A stretch of DNA of 22,327 nt from SLSG01 sp041690235 (GCA_041690235.1 JAWLHS010000015.1:1-22327), one strand, 5' to 3'. Counted from the first letter of the stretch, positions 8,946 through 16,541 are shown. Notes: generated from the letters alone by a model not told the origin. Numbers and translations are program-made.

Positions 8946-10121
8946 TTAGGTGTAGGAGAAACTTCCCTGGGGGGTAATGATGCTCAGTTCGTTCACCCTT
9001 GATTCCACGCAGCGGCCTACTATGCGCGCTTCCAGGTGGAAATCCTTACAAATGGCCATCAAATCTTCTGCAGCCTCCTCATCCACATACAACTCCATGC
9101 GATGGCCCATATTGAAGACCTGGTACATCTCCTTCCACGGGGTCCGGGATTGTTCCTGGATCAGGCGGAAAAGGGGCGGAACGGGAAAGAGATTGTCCTT
9201 CACCACGTGGATTCCTTTGACAAAGTGCATGACCTTGGTTTGTCCGCCCCCACTGCAATGAACCATTCCGTGGATGGCCCCCTTCATGGTCGAAAAGATC
9301 CTTTTCATCACCGGGGCGTATGTGCGCGTAGGAGATAGAACCAGTTCCCCGGCGCCCAGCGGACTTCCTTCGACCGCCTGGTCAAGCAGGCATTTCCCCG
9401 AATACACCAGATCAGGATCAATAGTCGGATCATAGCTTTCGGGATATTTTTCGGCATACTGTTTCGCAAACACATCATGCCTTGCCGCGGTCAGGCCATT
9501 GCTTCCCATACCCCCGTTATACCGGTCCTCGTACGAAGTTTGCCCAAAGGAAGCCAATCCGACGATCACCTGCCCCGGAGCAATGCCTTCGTTGGTGATC
9601 ACCTCTTCCCTGGGCAGGCGGGCCGTCACGGTAGAATCCACGATGACGGTACGCACCAGGTCGCCCACATCGGCGGTTTCCCCCCCGGTAAGCACCATAT
9701 TTACGCCATGGTCTCTCATGTTGTCCAGGAAGGCTTCGGTTCCATGAATGATGGCCGAAACCACCTCTCCCGGTATGCGCTTCTTGTTACGGCCGATGGT
9801 GGAAGAAACCAATATGTTATCGATGGCTCCGGTACAAAGCAGATCATCCAGGTTCATCACCACGGCATCCTGGGCGATGCCTTTCCAGACACTTACATCG
9901 CCGGTCTCCTTCCAGTAAATATAAGCCAGGGAGGATTTGGTTCCGGCACCATCGGCATGCATGATGTTGCAATAAGCCGGGTCACCGCCCAGGAAATCCG
10001 GGATCACCTTGCAAAAGGATTTGGAGAAAAGGCCTTTATCCAGGCCTTGAATGGCCTGGTGTACATCTTCTTTTGAGGCAGAAACACCTCTGCGGTCGTA
10101 CCTGGAACCTTGGGGATTCAT
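8946..10121 (-). CDS. purM: Phosphoribosylformylglycinamidine cyclo-ligase (AIR synthase)
   Basis: This 391-residue cytoplasmic ATP-dependent enzyme converts FGAM to AIR in purine synthesis. The PurM/PurL fold is shown by the HADGAGTKSSLAY motif (55-67), the MNLDDLLCTGA segment (89-99) and the LTGGETADVGDLVRT segment (144-158). It is somewhat longer than the roughly 345-residue E. coli enzyme. I take this to be the longer Bacteroidota form. I chose the ATG at 10121, 19 bases after the stop of the OmpA-family gene. A longer start at 10178 would overlap that gene's end and gives unlikely residues. It is probably transcribed with the upstream envelope gene, although the two have no obvious functional link. 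Confidence 0.92.
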   Translation of the reverse strand: MNPQGSRYDRRGVSASKEDVHQAIQGLDKGLFSKSFCKVIPDFLGGDPAYCNIMHADGAGTKSSLAYIYWKETGDVSVWKGIAQDAVVMNLDDLLCTGAIDNILVSSTIGRNKKRIPGEVVSAIIHGTEAFLDNMRDHGVNMVLTGGETADVGDLVRTVIVDSTVTARLPREEVITNEGIAPGQVIVGLASFGQTSYEDRYNGGMGSNGLTAARHDVFAKQYAEKYPESYDPTIDPDLVYSGKCLLDQAVEGSPLGAGELVLSPTRTYAPVMKRIFSTMKGAIHGMVHCSGGGQTKVMHFVKGIHVVKDNLFPVPPLFRLIQEQSRTPWKEMYQVFNMGHRMELYVDEEAAEDLMAICKDFHLEARIVGRCVESRVNELSIITPQGSFSYT

Positions 10122-10140
10122 GCTTGGTTTGTTCTGGAAA

Positions 10141-12174
10141 TTAGGGCGGGCCCTCTCTCTGAAGTGGTGCGTAATCATCGCGAATCACCCTGAACTCTGT
10201 CCGGCGATTCATCTGGTGCGCCACATCACGGTGTTCTTCAGTGGGCAGGCCGTTGATATAAGTCTCTGTAAGAACGGTCCCGGGAGCAAAGGTATAACCA
10301 TCCCTGACAATTTCCTTTTCAATAACGCGGGGCACCCGTTTGCCGTAGCCTCTGGCTTCGAGCCGATCACGCTCAATTCCTTCGGCAACAAGAAAGTCAA
10401 CCACGGTCTGGGCCCTCCGCTGAGAGAGGGTGTCATTGACCTGGTCGGTACCCCGGCTGTCGGTATGGGAAGCCAGTTCGATCACAATATTGGGATTGTC
10501 TTTCAGCGTCTGTACCAGTCCGTCGAGCGAATCCTTAAACTGTGGCTGCAATTCCCACTGTGCGAATTCGTAAAGGATTTCCGGAAGCGGAATGGCCCTC
10601 TCCGGAATTTTTTCCATGGTGAAATCAAGGGTGAAATCCCTGGCCGTTTCCACCCCAAGTGTAGAAACCTGGCCTCGGGTGGAAAAATAACTTTCGCGGC
10701 TCACCAGCAGGTCGTAGGCGGTCCCGTCCCGCACAACATATTTATCGAAAAGATAGCGTCCTTCCCTGTTGGTGGTAACCTGGGTCAATGTTCCGTCAGA
10801 TCCGACCAGCTGTACAACGGCATCTGGCAGGATAAGCCCTGTAGAGTCATCACGCACCACACCCTGTATGGAAAACTCCGGTGGAGCCAGATAAAACGAG
10901 TAGATGTCATACCCGCGACTCCCCTGGCGGTTGGAGGATAAGAATCCCTGCTCCCCCGCAATGGCAAAAGTAATCCCAAAATCGTCCATGGAACTGTTTA
11001 TCGGTACCCCTAAGTTTTCCGGTTCCGTCCATACCTCCTGTGTCTGCTGACTCATAAAAACATCGAGTCCGCCGAGCCCCGGATGCCCATCCGACGAAAA
11101 ATACAATGTGCCGTCCTGCCTCACATAAGGGAACATCTCGTTGCCGGGGGTATTAATGACCGGTCCCAGGTTCTCCGGTTCGCCAAAACTTCCGTTGGGG
11201 GTCTGTCGGCGCACCACCCAAATATCCTTTGATCCGATGCCGCCGGGCATGTCGGACACAAAATACAATGCCCGGTCGTCGGGACTGATGGCCGGATGGC
11301 CCACCGTCACGGAGCTGTCTGTTGTCAGAACAATTTCCTTGGGATCCACCCAGTTCGGGCCCTGGCGGCTAACGGAAAAGATGCGGCATCCCATGGATAT
11401 GTCCGGGCTGGCCAGGCAACGCGTAAAATACATGGTGGTTCCACTCCCATTCACTGCCGGGGCTCCTTCATTGTATTCGGAATTGACAGGCCCCTCATCA
11501 AGAAGGACCGGGCGGCTCCAGTCGCCTGAGCGGTCCTGAAAGGTAATAAAAAACGAGGTATGCTGCTGACCGGTCCACCGGTCCTTGTCATCCCCCAGGG
11601 CTTCATCCCTGCCTGAGGCGAAAACCACACTTCCGGAACGGTGGTCGGCAAAAGCCGGGGTATAGTCATCCTCCCGTGAGTTCAGGAGCCGGACGTTTTC
11701 AACTTCGTAAGGGGTGGGGTTTTCCTTGAGTTCACGGGCGGTTTCTATGGACGCAATGCCCTGCGGGCCACGCCAGTCGTCAGGAACCAGCTCCGAATAA
11801 TTCCGGTACTGTTCCAGGGCGTCATCGAACTTTTCGTTTTGAACCAGGGACTCGGCAAGGTAGAGAACGGCAGTGGGATCGGGGTAATTCATGCGAACGG
11901 CACGCCTGAACCAGGCCTCTGCCCTGCGATGGTCATTCAAATACCGGTAGCACATGGCGGTCCGGTAAATGACCCGTATGCCCTCACTGCGGTCTTTGCG
12001 CCTGACCCGGTTATAGGCCTTGCGATAGTAGTTCAGGGCGTCACTGTATTGATGCAATTCGTATGCCTGATCGGCACGCTCGAGCCGGCGATCCTGGGCC
12101 ATGGCACCCCCGGATGCGAATAAGAAAAACATGGAAACGGCAAAAAGGAACAAATTCCTGAAACCTGGATGCAT
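10141..12174 (-). CDS. PorE-like OmpA-family protein (TPR, PD40 propeller, CRD, OmpA)
   Basis: The product is a 677-residue exported envelope protein. In order it has a signal peptide (1-26, AMA-Q cut), TPR-like helices (about 30-150), WD40-like PD40 propeller strands (about 165-430, with repeated YFVSD, LYFSSDG and GFLSSNR units), a carboxypeptidase-regulatory-like beta domain (about 433-520) and a C-terminal OmpA peptidoglycan-binding domain (about 535-665; SHTDSRGTDQVN, LSQRRA, NRRTEFRV). This order matches PorE of the type IX secretion system, which anchors the secretion machine to peptidoglycan. Bacteroidota carry several paralogues of this architecture, so PorE itself is likely but not certain. 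No lipobox cysteine is seen. Upstream is a TatA-like gene and downstream is purM. The S8 protease with a T9SS tail is a likely client in the same window. Confidence 0.85.
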   Translation of the reverse strand: MHPGFRNLFLFAVSMFFLFASGGAMAQDRRLERADQAYELHQYSDALNYYRKAYNRVRRKDRSEGIRVIYRTAMCYRYLNDHRRAEAWFRRAVRMNYPDPTAVLYLAESLVQNEKFDDALEQYRNYSELVPDDWRGPQGIASIETARELKENPTPYEVENVRLLNSREDDYTPAFADHRSGSVVFASGRDEALGDDKDRWTGQQHTSFFITFQDRSGDWSRPVLLDEGPVNSEYNEGAPAVNGSGTTMYFTRCLASPDISMGCRIFSVSRQGPNWVDPKEIVLTTDSSVTVGHPAISPDDRALYFVSDMPGGIGSKDIWVVRRQTPNGSFGEPENLGPVINTPGNEMFPYVRQDGTLYFSSDGHPGLGGLDVFMSQQTQEVWTEPENLGVPINSSMDDFGITFAIAGEQGFLSSNRQGSRGYDIYSFYLAPPEFSIQGVVRDDSTGLILPDAVVQLVGSDGTLTQVTTNREGRYLFDKYVVRDGTAYDLLVSRESYFSTRGQVSTLGVETARDFTLDFTMEKIPERAIPLPEILYEFAQWELQPQFKDSLDGLVQTLKDNPNIVIELASHTDSRGTDQVNDTLSQRRAQTVVDFLVAEGIERDRLEARGYGKRVPRVIEKEIVRDGYTFAPGTVLTETYINGLPTEEHRDVAHQMNRRTEFRVIRDDYAPLQREGPP

Positions 12175-12256
12175 ATTGGAGAAAACTGTTTCTGAGCATT
12201 AATGGCCAATCCCTTCGGGATCAACCGTCTTATATCAATAATAGTAAACGAAACCC

Positions 12257-12279
12257 CGCCGGATAAATTGTATCGGGCG
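12257..12279 (-). terminator. Weak hairpin between the tatA-like and PorE-like genes
   Basis: On the minus strand the arms CGCC and GATA pair with TATC and GGCG around one C-C mismatch, with a five-base CAATT loop. GGGTTTCGTTT follows. It lies just after the tatA-like stop at 12288. The T tract is broken, so it may only attenuate transcription into the PorE-like gene, or be chance. Confidence 0.3.
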
Positions 12280-12287
12280 TAACGGCC

Positions 12288-12869
12288 TTAATCCACCCCA
12301 TCCCTGTTCTGGTTGTAGGGATAGGGCAGGTCGTCAAACCCGTCGGACGGCGGGTTCTCCTCCCCTTGCCCTTTCGAAGGTTCCTGGCTGGAATCAGGGG
12401 TATCTTTTTCAAGCATGCTTTTTCTCAGGGCATCGGCCCTCTCAACGCTATCGGCAGGGGGTGCAGAATCATCCTGATCACCTGCTTTTTGCGGATCATT
12501 GGCCCTGGCCTCCTCATAAGCATCGGGGCGGGGCTCCCTGGCCGGGTCCTTCGCTTTCGCCTTCTCCCCTTCCCCCTTGTCAGACGCCACGGCATCGGCG
12601 GTTCTGGAAACCTGCTCCTTCATGTCGTTAATCTCGGACTGCATCTTGCTTGTTTCTTTCTCGATTTCGGAAGAATAGCGGTGAATCTCGGTATTGATCT
12701 CCCGCTGGACCTTTTTAACCTCGTTGATTCCACGGCCAAGCATGCGGGCCATTTCGGGAATCTTTGAAGGTCCGAACAAAATCAACACCACCAGAAGCAA
12801 GATCAGGATCTCCCCTCCGCTGATTCCGAAGAGCAAGATAAATCCGGCAAATGACTGGGCAAAAACCAT
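12288..12869 (-). CDS. Sec-independent translocase TatA/TatB-like protein with long acidic tail
   Basis: This is a 193-residue membrane protein. Residues 8-32 form the TatA/Hcf106 transmembrane helix (ISGGEILILLLVVLILFGPSKIPEMAR), with the conserved FGP hinge at 32-34 and an amphipathic helix (35-55). Residues 50-95 continue as a charged, coiled-coil-like helix. From about 95 onward the protein is acidic, rich in D, E, P, K and A, and probably disordered. TatA oligomers help TatC move folded proteins across the inner membrane. I chose the ATG at 12869. A TTG at 12884 would add MNFRH. The long tail is unlike small TatA proteins and recalls TatB in size. The PorE-like gene lies downstream. No tatC is in the window. 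Confidence 0.82.
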   Translation of the reverse strand: MVFAQSFAGFILLFGISGGEILILLLVVLILFGPSKIPEMARMLGRGINEVKKVQREINTEIHRYSSEIEKETSKMQSEINDMKEQVSRTADAVASDKGEGEKAKAKDPAREPRPDAYEEARANDPQKAGDQDDSAPPADSVERADALRKSMLEKDTPDSSQEPSKGQGEENPPSDGFDDLPYPYNQNRDGVD

Positions 12870-12943
12870 ATGTCTGAAATTCAATGGCCAAGTATCATTT
12901 GGCCGGAACGGAACCTTAGCTGAAGTCTTCGTAAGGGTTCAGG

Positions 12944-12951
12944 CAAAATTA
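12944..12951 (-). promoter_or_regulatory. Putative -7 promoter element of the tatA-like gene
   Basis: TAATTTTG on the minus strand matches TAnnTTTG and lies 75 bases upstream of the chosen start at 12869. A possible TTG lies at 12967-12969 with a 15-base spacer, shorter than ideal. It sits in the gap between the divergent tatA-like and ghrA-like genes. Confidence 0.35.
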
Positions 12952-13049
12952 CAAAAAGAAGCAGAACAATTACCCACTGATCGCGGAATTAATGATTTCC
13001 AAAAAACCATTAACTTGTGAACCCAATCATCGCAACAAAAAACCAAGCC

Positions 13050-14003
13050 ATGTCTATCCTGATTGCCGCCCCCGGCAGAAACCCGGATCCCTGGATACGG
13101 GCACTGAAGCAGGCAGATCCAAAAATCAAGGTGGTCACACTGGACCAGCCCGGAAACAAGGAAGCCGTTCGTCTGGCCCTGGCGTGGGACCACCCGGAAG
13201 GAATATTCAGCGGGTTTCCCAAACTTGGGTGCATCTCCTCCATGGGGGCCGGAGTAGACCACCTGGTAACAGACACCACCATCCCGGAACACATCGAAAT
13301 GGTCCGGATCATCGATCCCACCTTGTCGCAGGACCTGTTTGAGTTTGCACTGGCCATCATTATGGGCGAAAACCGAACCCTGGATCAATTCAAAGAGAAC
13401 CAGGCAAAAGGCCTGTGGAAAAAAAAACGCTACGCCCGAATCAAAGACACAAGCGTGGGCATTCTGGGCACAGGGATCATCGGAAACCATGTGGCCACCC
13501 AGCTGGCGGGACTGGGATTCAGGGTTTGTGGCTGGGGAAGAACGGGTCCATCCGGCACAACCGGCGAAAAGGGGCATCCACTCCCATACAAAAGGTATTT
13601 CGGACAGAACCAGCTTGGCCTGTTCCTGCAATCGGCCGGCATCCTGATCTGCCTGCTTCCGCTGACTGAAGAAACCCGAGGCATACTGAACAGGAAACAC
13701 TTGTCGCAATTGCCGCGCGGGGCTTCCCTGATCAATCTGGGCAGGGGTGCACACCTGGTGGACGAAGACCTGGTTGAACTGCTGGATTCCGGCCATCTAT
13801 CCGGTGCCAGCCTGGATGTGTTCAGCCCGGAACCACTTCCGGCAGGCCATCCGTTCTGGGGGCATTCGAAGATCCGCATCACACCCCATATCGCAAGCCT
13901 CACAGACCCGGAATCCGTGGCCCCGCAAATTATAGAAAACCACCGAAGACTCCTGCAGGGCAAACCCCTTCTGCACCGCGTAAACCGCCAAAGGGGCTAT
14001 TAA
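13050..14003 (+). CDS. ghrA: Glyoxylate/hydroxypyruvate reductase A-type D-2-hydroxyacid dehydrogenase
   Basis: This 317-residue cytoplasmic enzyme should reduce glyoxylate to glycolate or hydroxypyruvate to D-glycerate with NAD(P)H. The GhrA pattern is visible along the whole length: SSMGAGVDHL (63-72), cofactor motif GILGTGIIG (137-145), LLPLTEETRGILN, the LINLGRGAHLVDEDL block with catalytic Arg232, Glu261 in SPEPLP, and His280 in ITPHIAS. It even ends in VNRQRGY, like the VDRARGY that I recall for E. coli GhrA. I chose the ATG at 13050 because MSILIAAPG aligns with the GhrA start. A GTG at 13017 would add 11 residues. It is followed by a 4-hydroxy-2-oxoglutarate aldolase-like gene and an aminotransferase on the same strand, so glyoxylate is the likely substrate. 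Confidence 0.88.
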   Translation: MSILIAAPGRNPDPWIRALKQADPKIKVVTLDQPGNKEAVRLALAWDHPEGIFSGFPKLGCISSMGAGVDHLVTDTTIPEHIEMVRIIDPTLSQDLFEFALAIIMGENRTLDQFKENQAKGLWKKKRYARIKDTSVGILGTGIIGNHVATQLAGLGFRVCGWGRTGPSGTTGEKGHPLPYKRYFGQNQLGLFLQSAGILICLLPLTEETRGILNRKHLSQLPRGASLINLGRGAHLVDEDLVELLDSGHLSGASLDVFSPEPLPAGHPFWGHSKIRITPHIASLTDPESVAPQIIENHRRLLQGKPLLHRVNRQRGY

Positions 14004-14076
14004 CGAAAGAAGAGAAAAGGAAAACCAAACTCCTGTCAACAAAAGGGAAATAAAACGGACAGCCGCCGGATTTTTT

Positions 14077-14084
14077 TATCTTTG
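14077..14084 (+). promoter_or_regulatory. Putative -7 promoter element before the aldolase gene
   Basis: TATCTTTG followed by CAG is an exact TAnnTTTG match, 26 bases before the ATG at 14111. No TTTG is present at the expected 19-base spacing. The aldolase and aminotransferase genes may thus have their own promoter in addition to any read-through from the reductase gene. Confidence 0.45.
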
Positions 14085-14110
14085 CAGGGCCTCACCAACA
14101 CTTGATAACA

Positions 14111-15007
14111 ATGGCCATGATCTCATTAAAAGGCATCTTCCCTCCCCTGCCGACCTCGTTTGACGCCGGGGAAGCACTCGCGCCTGAAAAGATCCGGGAA
14201 AACATCCGGTCTTTGTCCCGGTTTGACCTGTCCGGTTTCCTGATCCTGGGCTCCAATGGGGAGCTGGTTATGCTCACCGAAGAAGAAAAGATACAGGCTT
14301 TCCACGCCGCCCGCGAAGCCATCCCGGCCGAAAAGCTTATGCTGGCGGGTACCGGCGGGCAGTCCACCACCGGGACCATCCGGCTGACGCGCGAAGCAGC
14401 CAGGGCGGGAGCCGACGGGGTACTGGTGCTGAACCCTTTCTACTACAAGGGACTGATGACCCGGCAGGCCCTTGTGGCCCATTACCATGCCGTGGCGGAA
14501 GCCTCGGAAATACCGGTCATCATCTATAATATGCCAGGCAATAGCGGCATGGACATGGATGCAGATACCATCCTGGCCATTTCAGGGCATCCGAATATCG
14601 TCGGACTCAAAGATTCGGGCGGGAATGTCGTCAAACTGGGCGCCATCGCCGGCCGGGCGAAACCGGGATTTCAGGTACTGGCGGGCTCTGCGGGATTCCT
14701 GCTGCCGGCCCTGGCCATGGGAGCGGTCGGGGGCATCCTTGCCCTGGCCAATATTGCACCCGCCCAATGCCTGGACATCTTCAGGGCCTACCATAATAAG
14801 GACCTGGATGCGGCCCGCAGCCTGCAGCAACAGATGATCCCGGTCAATGCCGCCGTGACCAGCCAATGGGGTGTCCCGGCCCTGAAGGCCGCCATGGACC
14901 ATATCGGCCTGTACGGCGGACCGGCACGCAAGCCTATACTGCCGCTGGAAGAAGGAAGCAGGCAACAATTGATCGCACTGCTGGAAGCAAACGCTATCCG
15001 ACTATAA
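14111..15007 (+). CDS. 4-hydroxy-2-oxoglutarate aldolase-like protein (DapA/NAL superfamily)
   Basis: This 298-residue class I aldolase of the DHDPS superfamily has the Schiff-base lysine Lys167 in VGLKDSGGN, Tyr139 in IIYNMPGNSG, and the substrate loop LGSNGE (46-51). True DapA has GTTGE at that loop. Together with FQVLAGSAGFLLPALAMGAVGGILALAN and the ending LKAAMDHIGLYGGPARKP, the protein resembles recalled mammalian HOGA1 over its whole length. HOGA1 splits 4-hydroxy-2-oxoglutarate into pyruvate and glyoxylate. The first ATG of the segment is at 14111, and an ATG at 14117 is an alternative. The neighbours are a glyoxylate reductase and an alanine:glyoxylate aminotransferase, both users of glyoxylate, which supports this specificity. 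Another 2-keto-acid aldol substrate, such as a keto-deoxy sugar acid, cannot be excluded. Confidence 0.85.
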   Translation: MAMISLKGIFPPLPTSFDAGEALAPEKIRENIRSLSRFDLSGFLILGSNGELVMLTEEEKIQAFHAAREAIPAEKLMLAGTGGQSTTGTIRLTREAARAGADGVLVLNPFYYKGLMTRQALVAHYHAVAEASEIPVIIYNMPGNSGMDMDADTILAISGHPNIVGLKDSGGNVVKLGAIAGRAKPGFQVLAGSAGFLLPALAMGAVGGILALANIAPAQCLDIFRAYHNKDLDAARSLQQQMIPVNAAVTSQWGVPALKAAMDHIGLYGGPARKPILPLEEGSRQQLIALLEANAIRL

Positions 15008-15059
15008 CAACAATAAGCTGTCCTTACAATATCCTTTACCTGACCAACGTGATCCGATT

Positions 15060-16214
15060 ATGAAAGGAAGAAAACTATTGATGATCCCCGGACCCATTGA
15101 ATTCGAACCAGCCGTTATGCGCGCAATGGGGAGTCCGACTACGAGCCATGTGGCCCCCCATTTTATTGAATCCTTCGGCCATTGCCTGGACATGATGAAG
15201 GAAGTCTGGATGTGCCCGGCGGGCCAGCCATTCATCCTGGCAGGCACCGGCACCCTGGCCATGGACATGGCGGGCGCCAACCTGATCGAACCCGGCGATG
15301 CCGCCCTGGTGATCTCCACCGGATATTTCGGGGAACGTTTTGCGGCCCTGCTGGAAAGATACGGGGCGGAAGTGACCGTGCTGAAGGCGGCAACCGGACA
15401 GGTGGTTCCGGCCGAAGCCATCGAATCGGAACTGAAGAAAAAGCCTTACAAGCTGATGACCTTCACCCATGTGGACACTTCCACCGCGATGCTTGTGGAT
15501 CCGGCACCACTGGGTGAATTGGGCAAAAAATATGGCGTGCTGACCGTTCTGGACGGGGTCTGCTCGGTGGCCGGCGAGGAGATCCGGCAGCAGGAATGGG
15601 GCATTGACATTGTGCTCACGGCGTCTCAGAAGGCCATCGGGGTACCGCCCGGGCTGGCCCTGCTGGTGGCTTCGGAACGGACCATGGAGGCCTGGCGCAG
15701 CCGCAGGGAGCCGGTCAGGAACTATTATGCCGACTGGGGCAACTGGCTGCCCATTATGGAGGCCTATGCGGCACGTAAGCCGGCCTACTTCGGCACCCCT
15801 GCCGTGAACCTGGTGGCCGCCCTGGAGGTGAGCCTGGGCCAGATATTGCGCGAAGGCATGCAGGCCCGTTTTGACCGCCACAAACAGCTTGCCGGGACTT
15901 TCCGCGCCGCCATGGAGGCCCTGGGACTTCAGATGATTCCGGCTGGTGGGCACGAGGCGAACACCCTCTCTGCCGTTTATTATCCGGAAGGGGTGGAAGC
16001 CGCCGGTTTTATCAAAGCCATGTCCTCGTCGGATGTGATCATCGCCCCCGGATTGTTGCCAGAGCTGAAGACCCGCTATTTCAGGGTCGGCCACATGGGT
16101 TCGGTCAGCAAAGCCGACCTGCTGGCCACTGTCGGGGCGATCGGCATGGCGATGAAGCAATGCGGGCATGCCTGCTCGCCCGCAAAGGCTTTGGAAGAGA
16201 TTCTGGTGGAGTGA
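15060..16214 (+). CDS. Alanine:glyoxylate aminotransferase-like PLP enzyme (Agx1 type)
   Basis: This 384-residue class V PLP aminotransferase has the early LLMIPGPIEFEPAV segment, LAGTGTLAMDM (60-70), the cofactor-contacting Asp165 in VLDGVCSVAGEE, the PLP lysine Lys191 in LTASQKAIGVPPG, AYFGTPAVNLV and the C-terminal RVGHMG. The segments around QPFILAGTGTL, THVDTSTA and EWGIDIVLTASQKAIG closely recall yeast Agx1, which makes glycine from glyoxylate using alanine. Serine:glyoxylate or serine:pyruvate activity is also possible in this family. It lies 52 bases after the aldolase gene on the same strand, so the two are probably co-transcribed. The start at 15060 is the conserved one. A short cysteine-containing C-terminal extension (after about 360) looks variable. 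Confidence 0.9.
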   Translation: MKGRKLLMIPGPIEFEPAVMRAMGSPTTSHVAPHFIESFGHCLDMMKEVWMCPAGQPFILAGTGTLAMDMAGANLIEPGDAALVISTGYFGERFAALLERYGAEVTVLKAATGQVVPAEAIESELKKKPYKLMTFTHVDTSTAMLVDPAPLGELGKKYGVLTVLDGVCSVAGEEIRQQEWGIDIVLTASQKAIGVPPGLALLVASERTMEAWRSRREPVRNYYADWGNWLPIMEAYAARKPAYFGTPAVNLVAALEVSLGQILREGMQARFDRHKQLAGTFRAAMEALGLQMIPAGGHEANTLSAVYYPEGVEAAGFIKAMSSSDVIIAPGLLPELKTRYFRVGHMGSVSKADLLATVGAIGMAMKQCGHACSPAKALEEILVE

Positions 16215-16292
16215 GGCCGGTGAAAACGCAAGGCCTGCCCTGATCCGCGGCTTGCACGGGACTGGTGGGGAAACGGCGGAAAAGAATCGACC

Positions 16293-16334
16293 ATAAAAAA
16301 AACGCTATCTCCTGATTATCAGAAAATAGCGTTT
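16293..16334 (-). terminator. Terminator of the tRNA-Pro gene, possibly bidirectional
   Basis: The arms AAACGCTAT (16300-16308) and ATAGCGTTT (16326-16334) pair perfectly. The loop contains a smaller CTGA/TCAG stem. On the minus strand the hairpin is followed by eight T residues, so it should end the tRNA transcript. On the plus strand it is followed by TTTCCCTTTTATTT and may also stop transcription from the aminotransferase gene. Confidence 0.8.
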
Positions 16335-16352
16335 CCCTTTTATTTAAAAATG

Positions 16353-16426
16353 TCGGGGTGAGAAGACTCGAACTTCCGACCCCTTGCACCCCATGCAAGT
16401 GCGCTAGCCAACTGCGCCACACCCCG
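16353..16426 (-). tRNA. tRNA-Pro (anticodon GGG)
   Basis: On the minus strand the acceptor arms CGGGGTG/CACCCCG pair over 7 bases. The D arm starts GCGC, the anticodon stem is CTTGC/GCAAG with loop ATGGGGT (anticodon GGG, reading CCC and CCU), and the T arm is GGAAG-TTCGAGT-CTTCT. The discriminator base is A. The 3' CCA is not encoded, because CAT follows, so it must be added after transcription. A canonical promoter lies about 50 bases upstream and a strong hairpin terminator lies downstream, making this a single-gene unit. Confidence 0.95.
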
Positions 16427-16477
16427 ATCGGTCCATCCGTTTGCGGAAAAAACCCACCGCTTCCCGGATTTGAACTG

Positions 16478-16508
16478 CAAAAGTAATATTTAAAAGCTTT
16501 CGCACAAA
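16478..16508 (-). promoter_or_regulatory. Canonical Bacteroidota promoter of tRNA-Pro
   Basis: On the minus strand TTTG (16505-16508), a 19-base spacer and TACTTTTG (16478-16485) match the consensus TTTG-N19-TAnnTTTG exactly. Transcription should start near 16470, about 45 bases before the mature tRNA 5' end. This is the best promoter in the window and supports the phylum assignment. Confidence 0.8.
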
Positions 16509-16541
16509 ATTTCTTTTTGAAAAAAAATGGCGGGCAGGCGC

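Noticed and set aside
12939..13796. Open frame of 285 codons on the minus strand opposite the reductase gene
   Set aside because: The reductase on the other strand has complete cofactor and catalytic motifs. The antisense product has no family pattern.
15075..16169. Long open frame (364 codons) on the minus strand across the aminotransferase gene
   Set aside because: It is antisense to a gene with full PLP-enzyme motifs. The product is rich in H, G, Q and R with no domain pattern, as expected of a shadow frame in GC-rich coding DNA.
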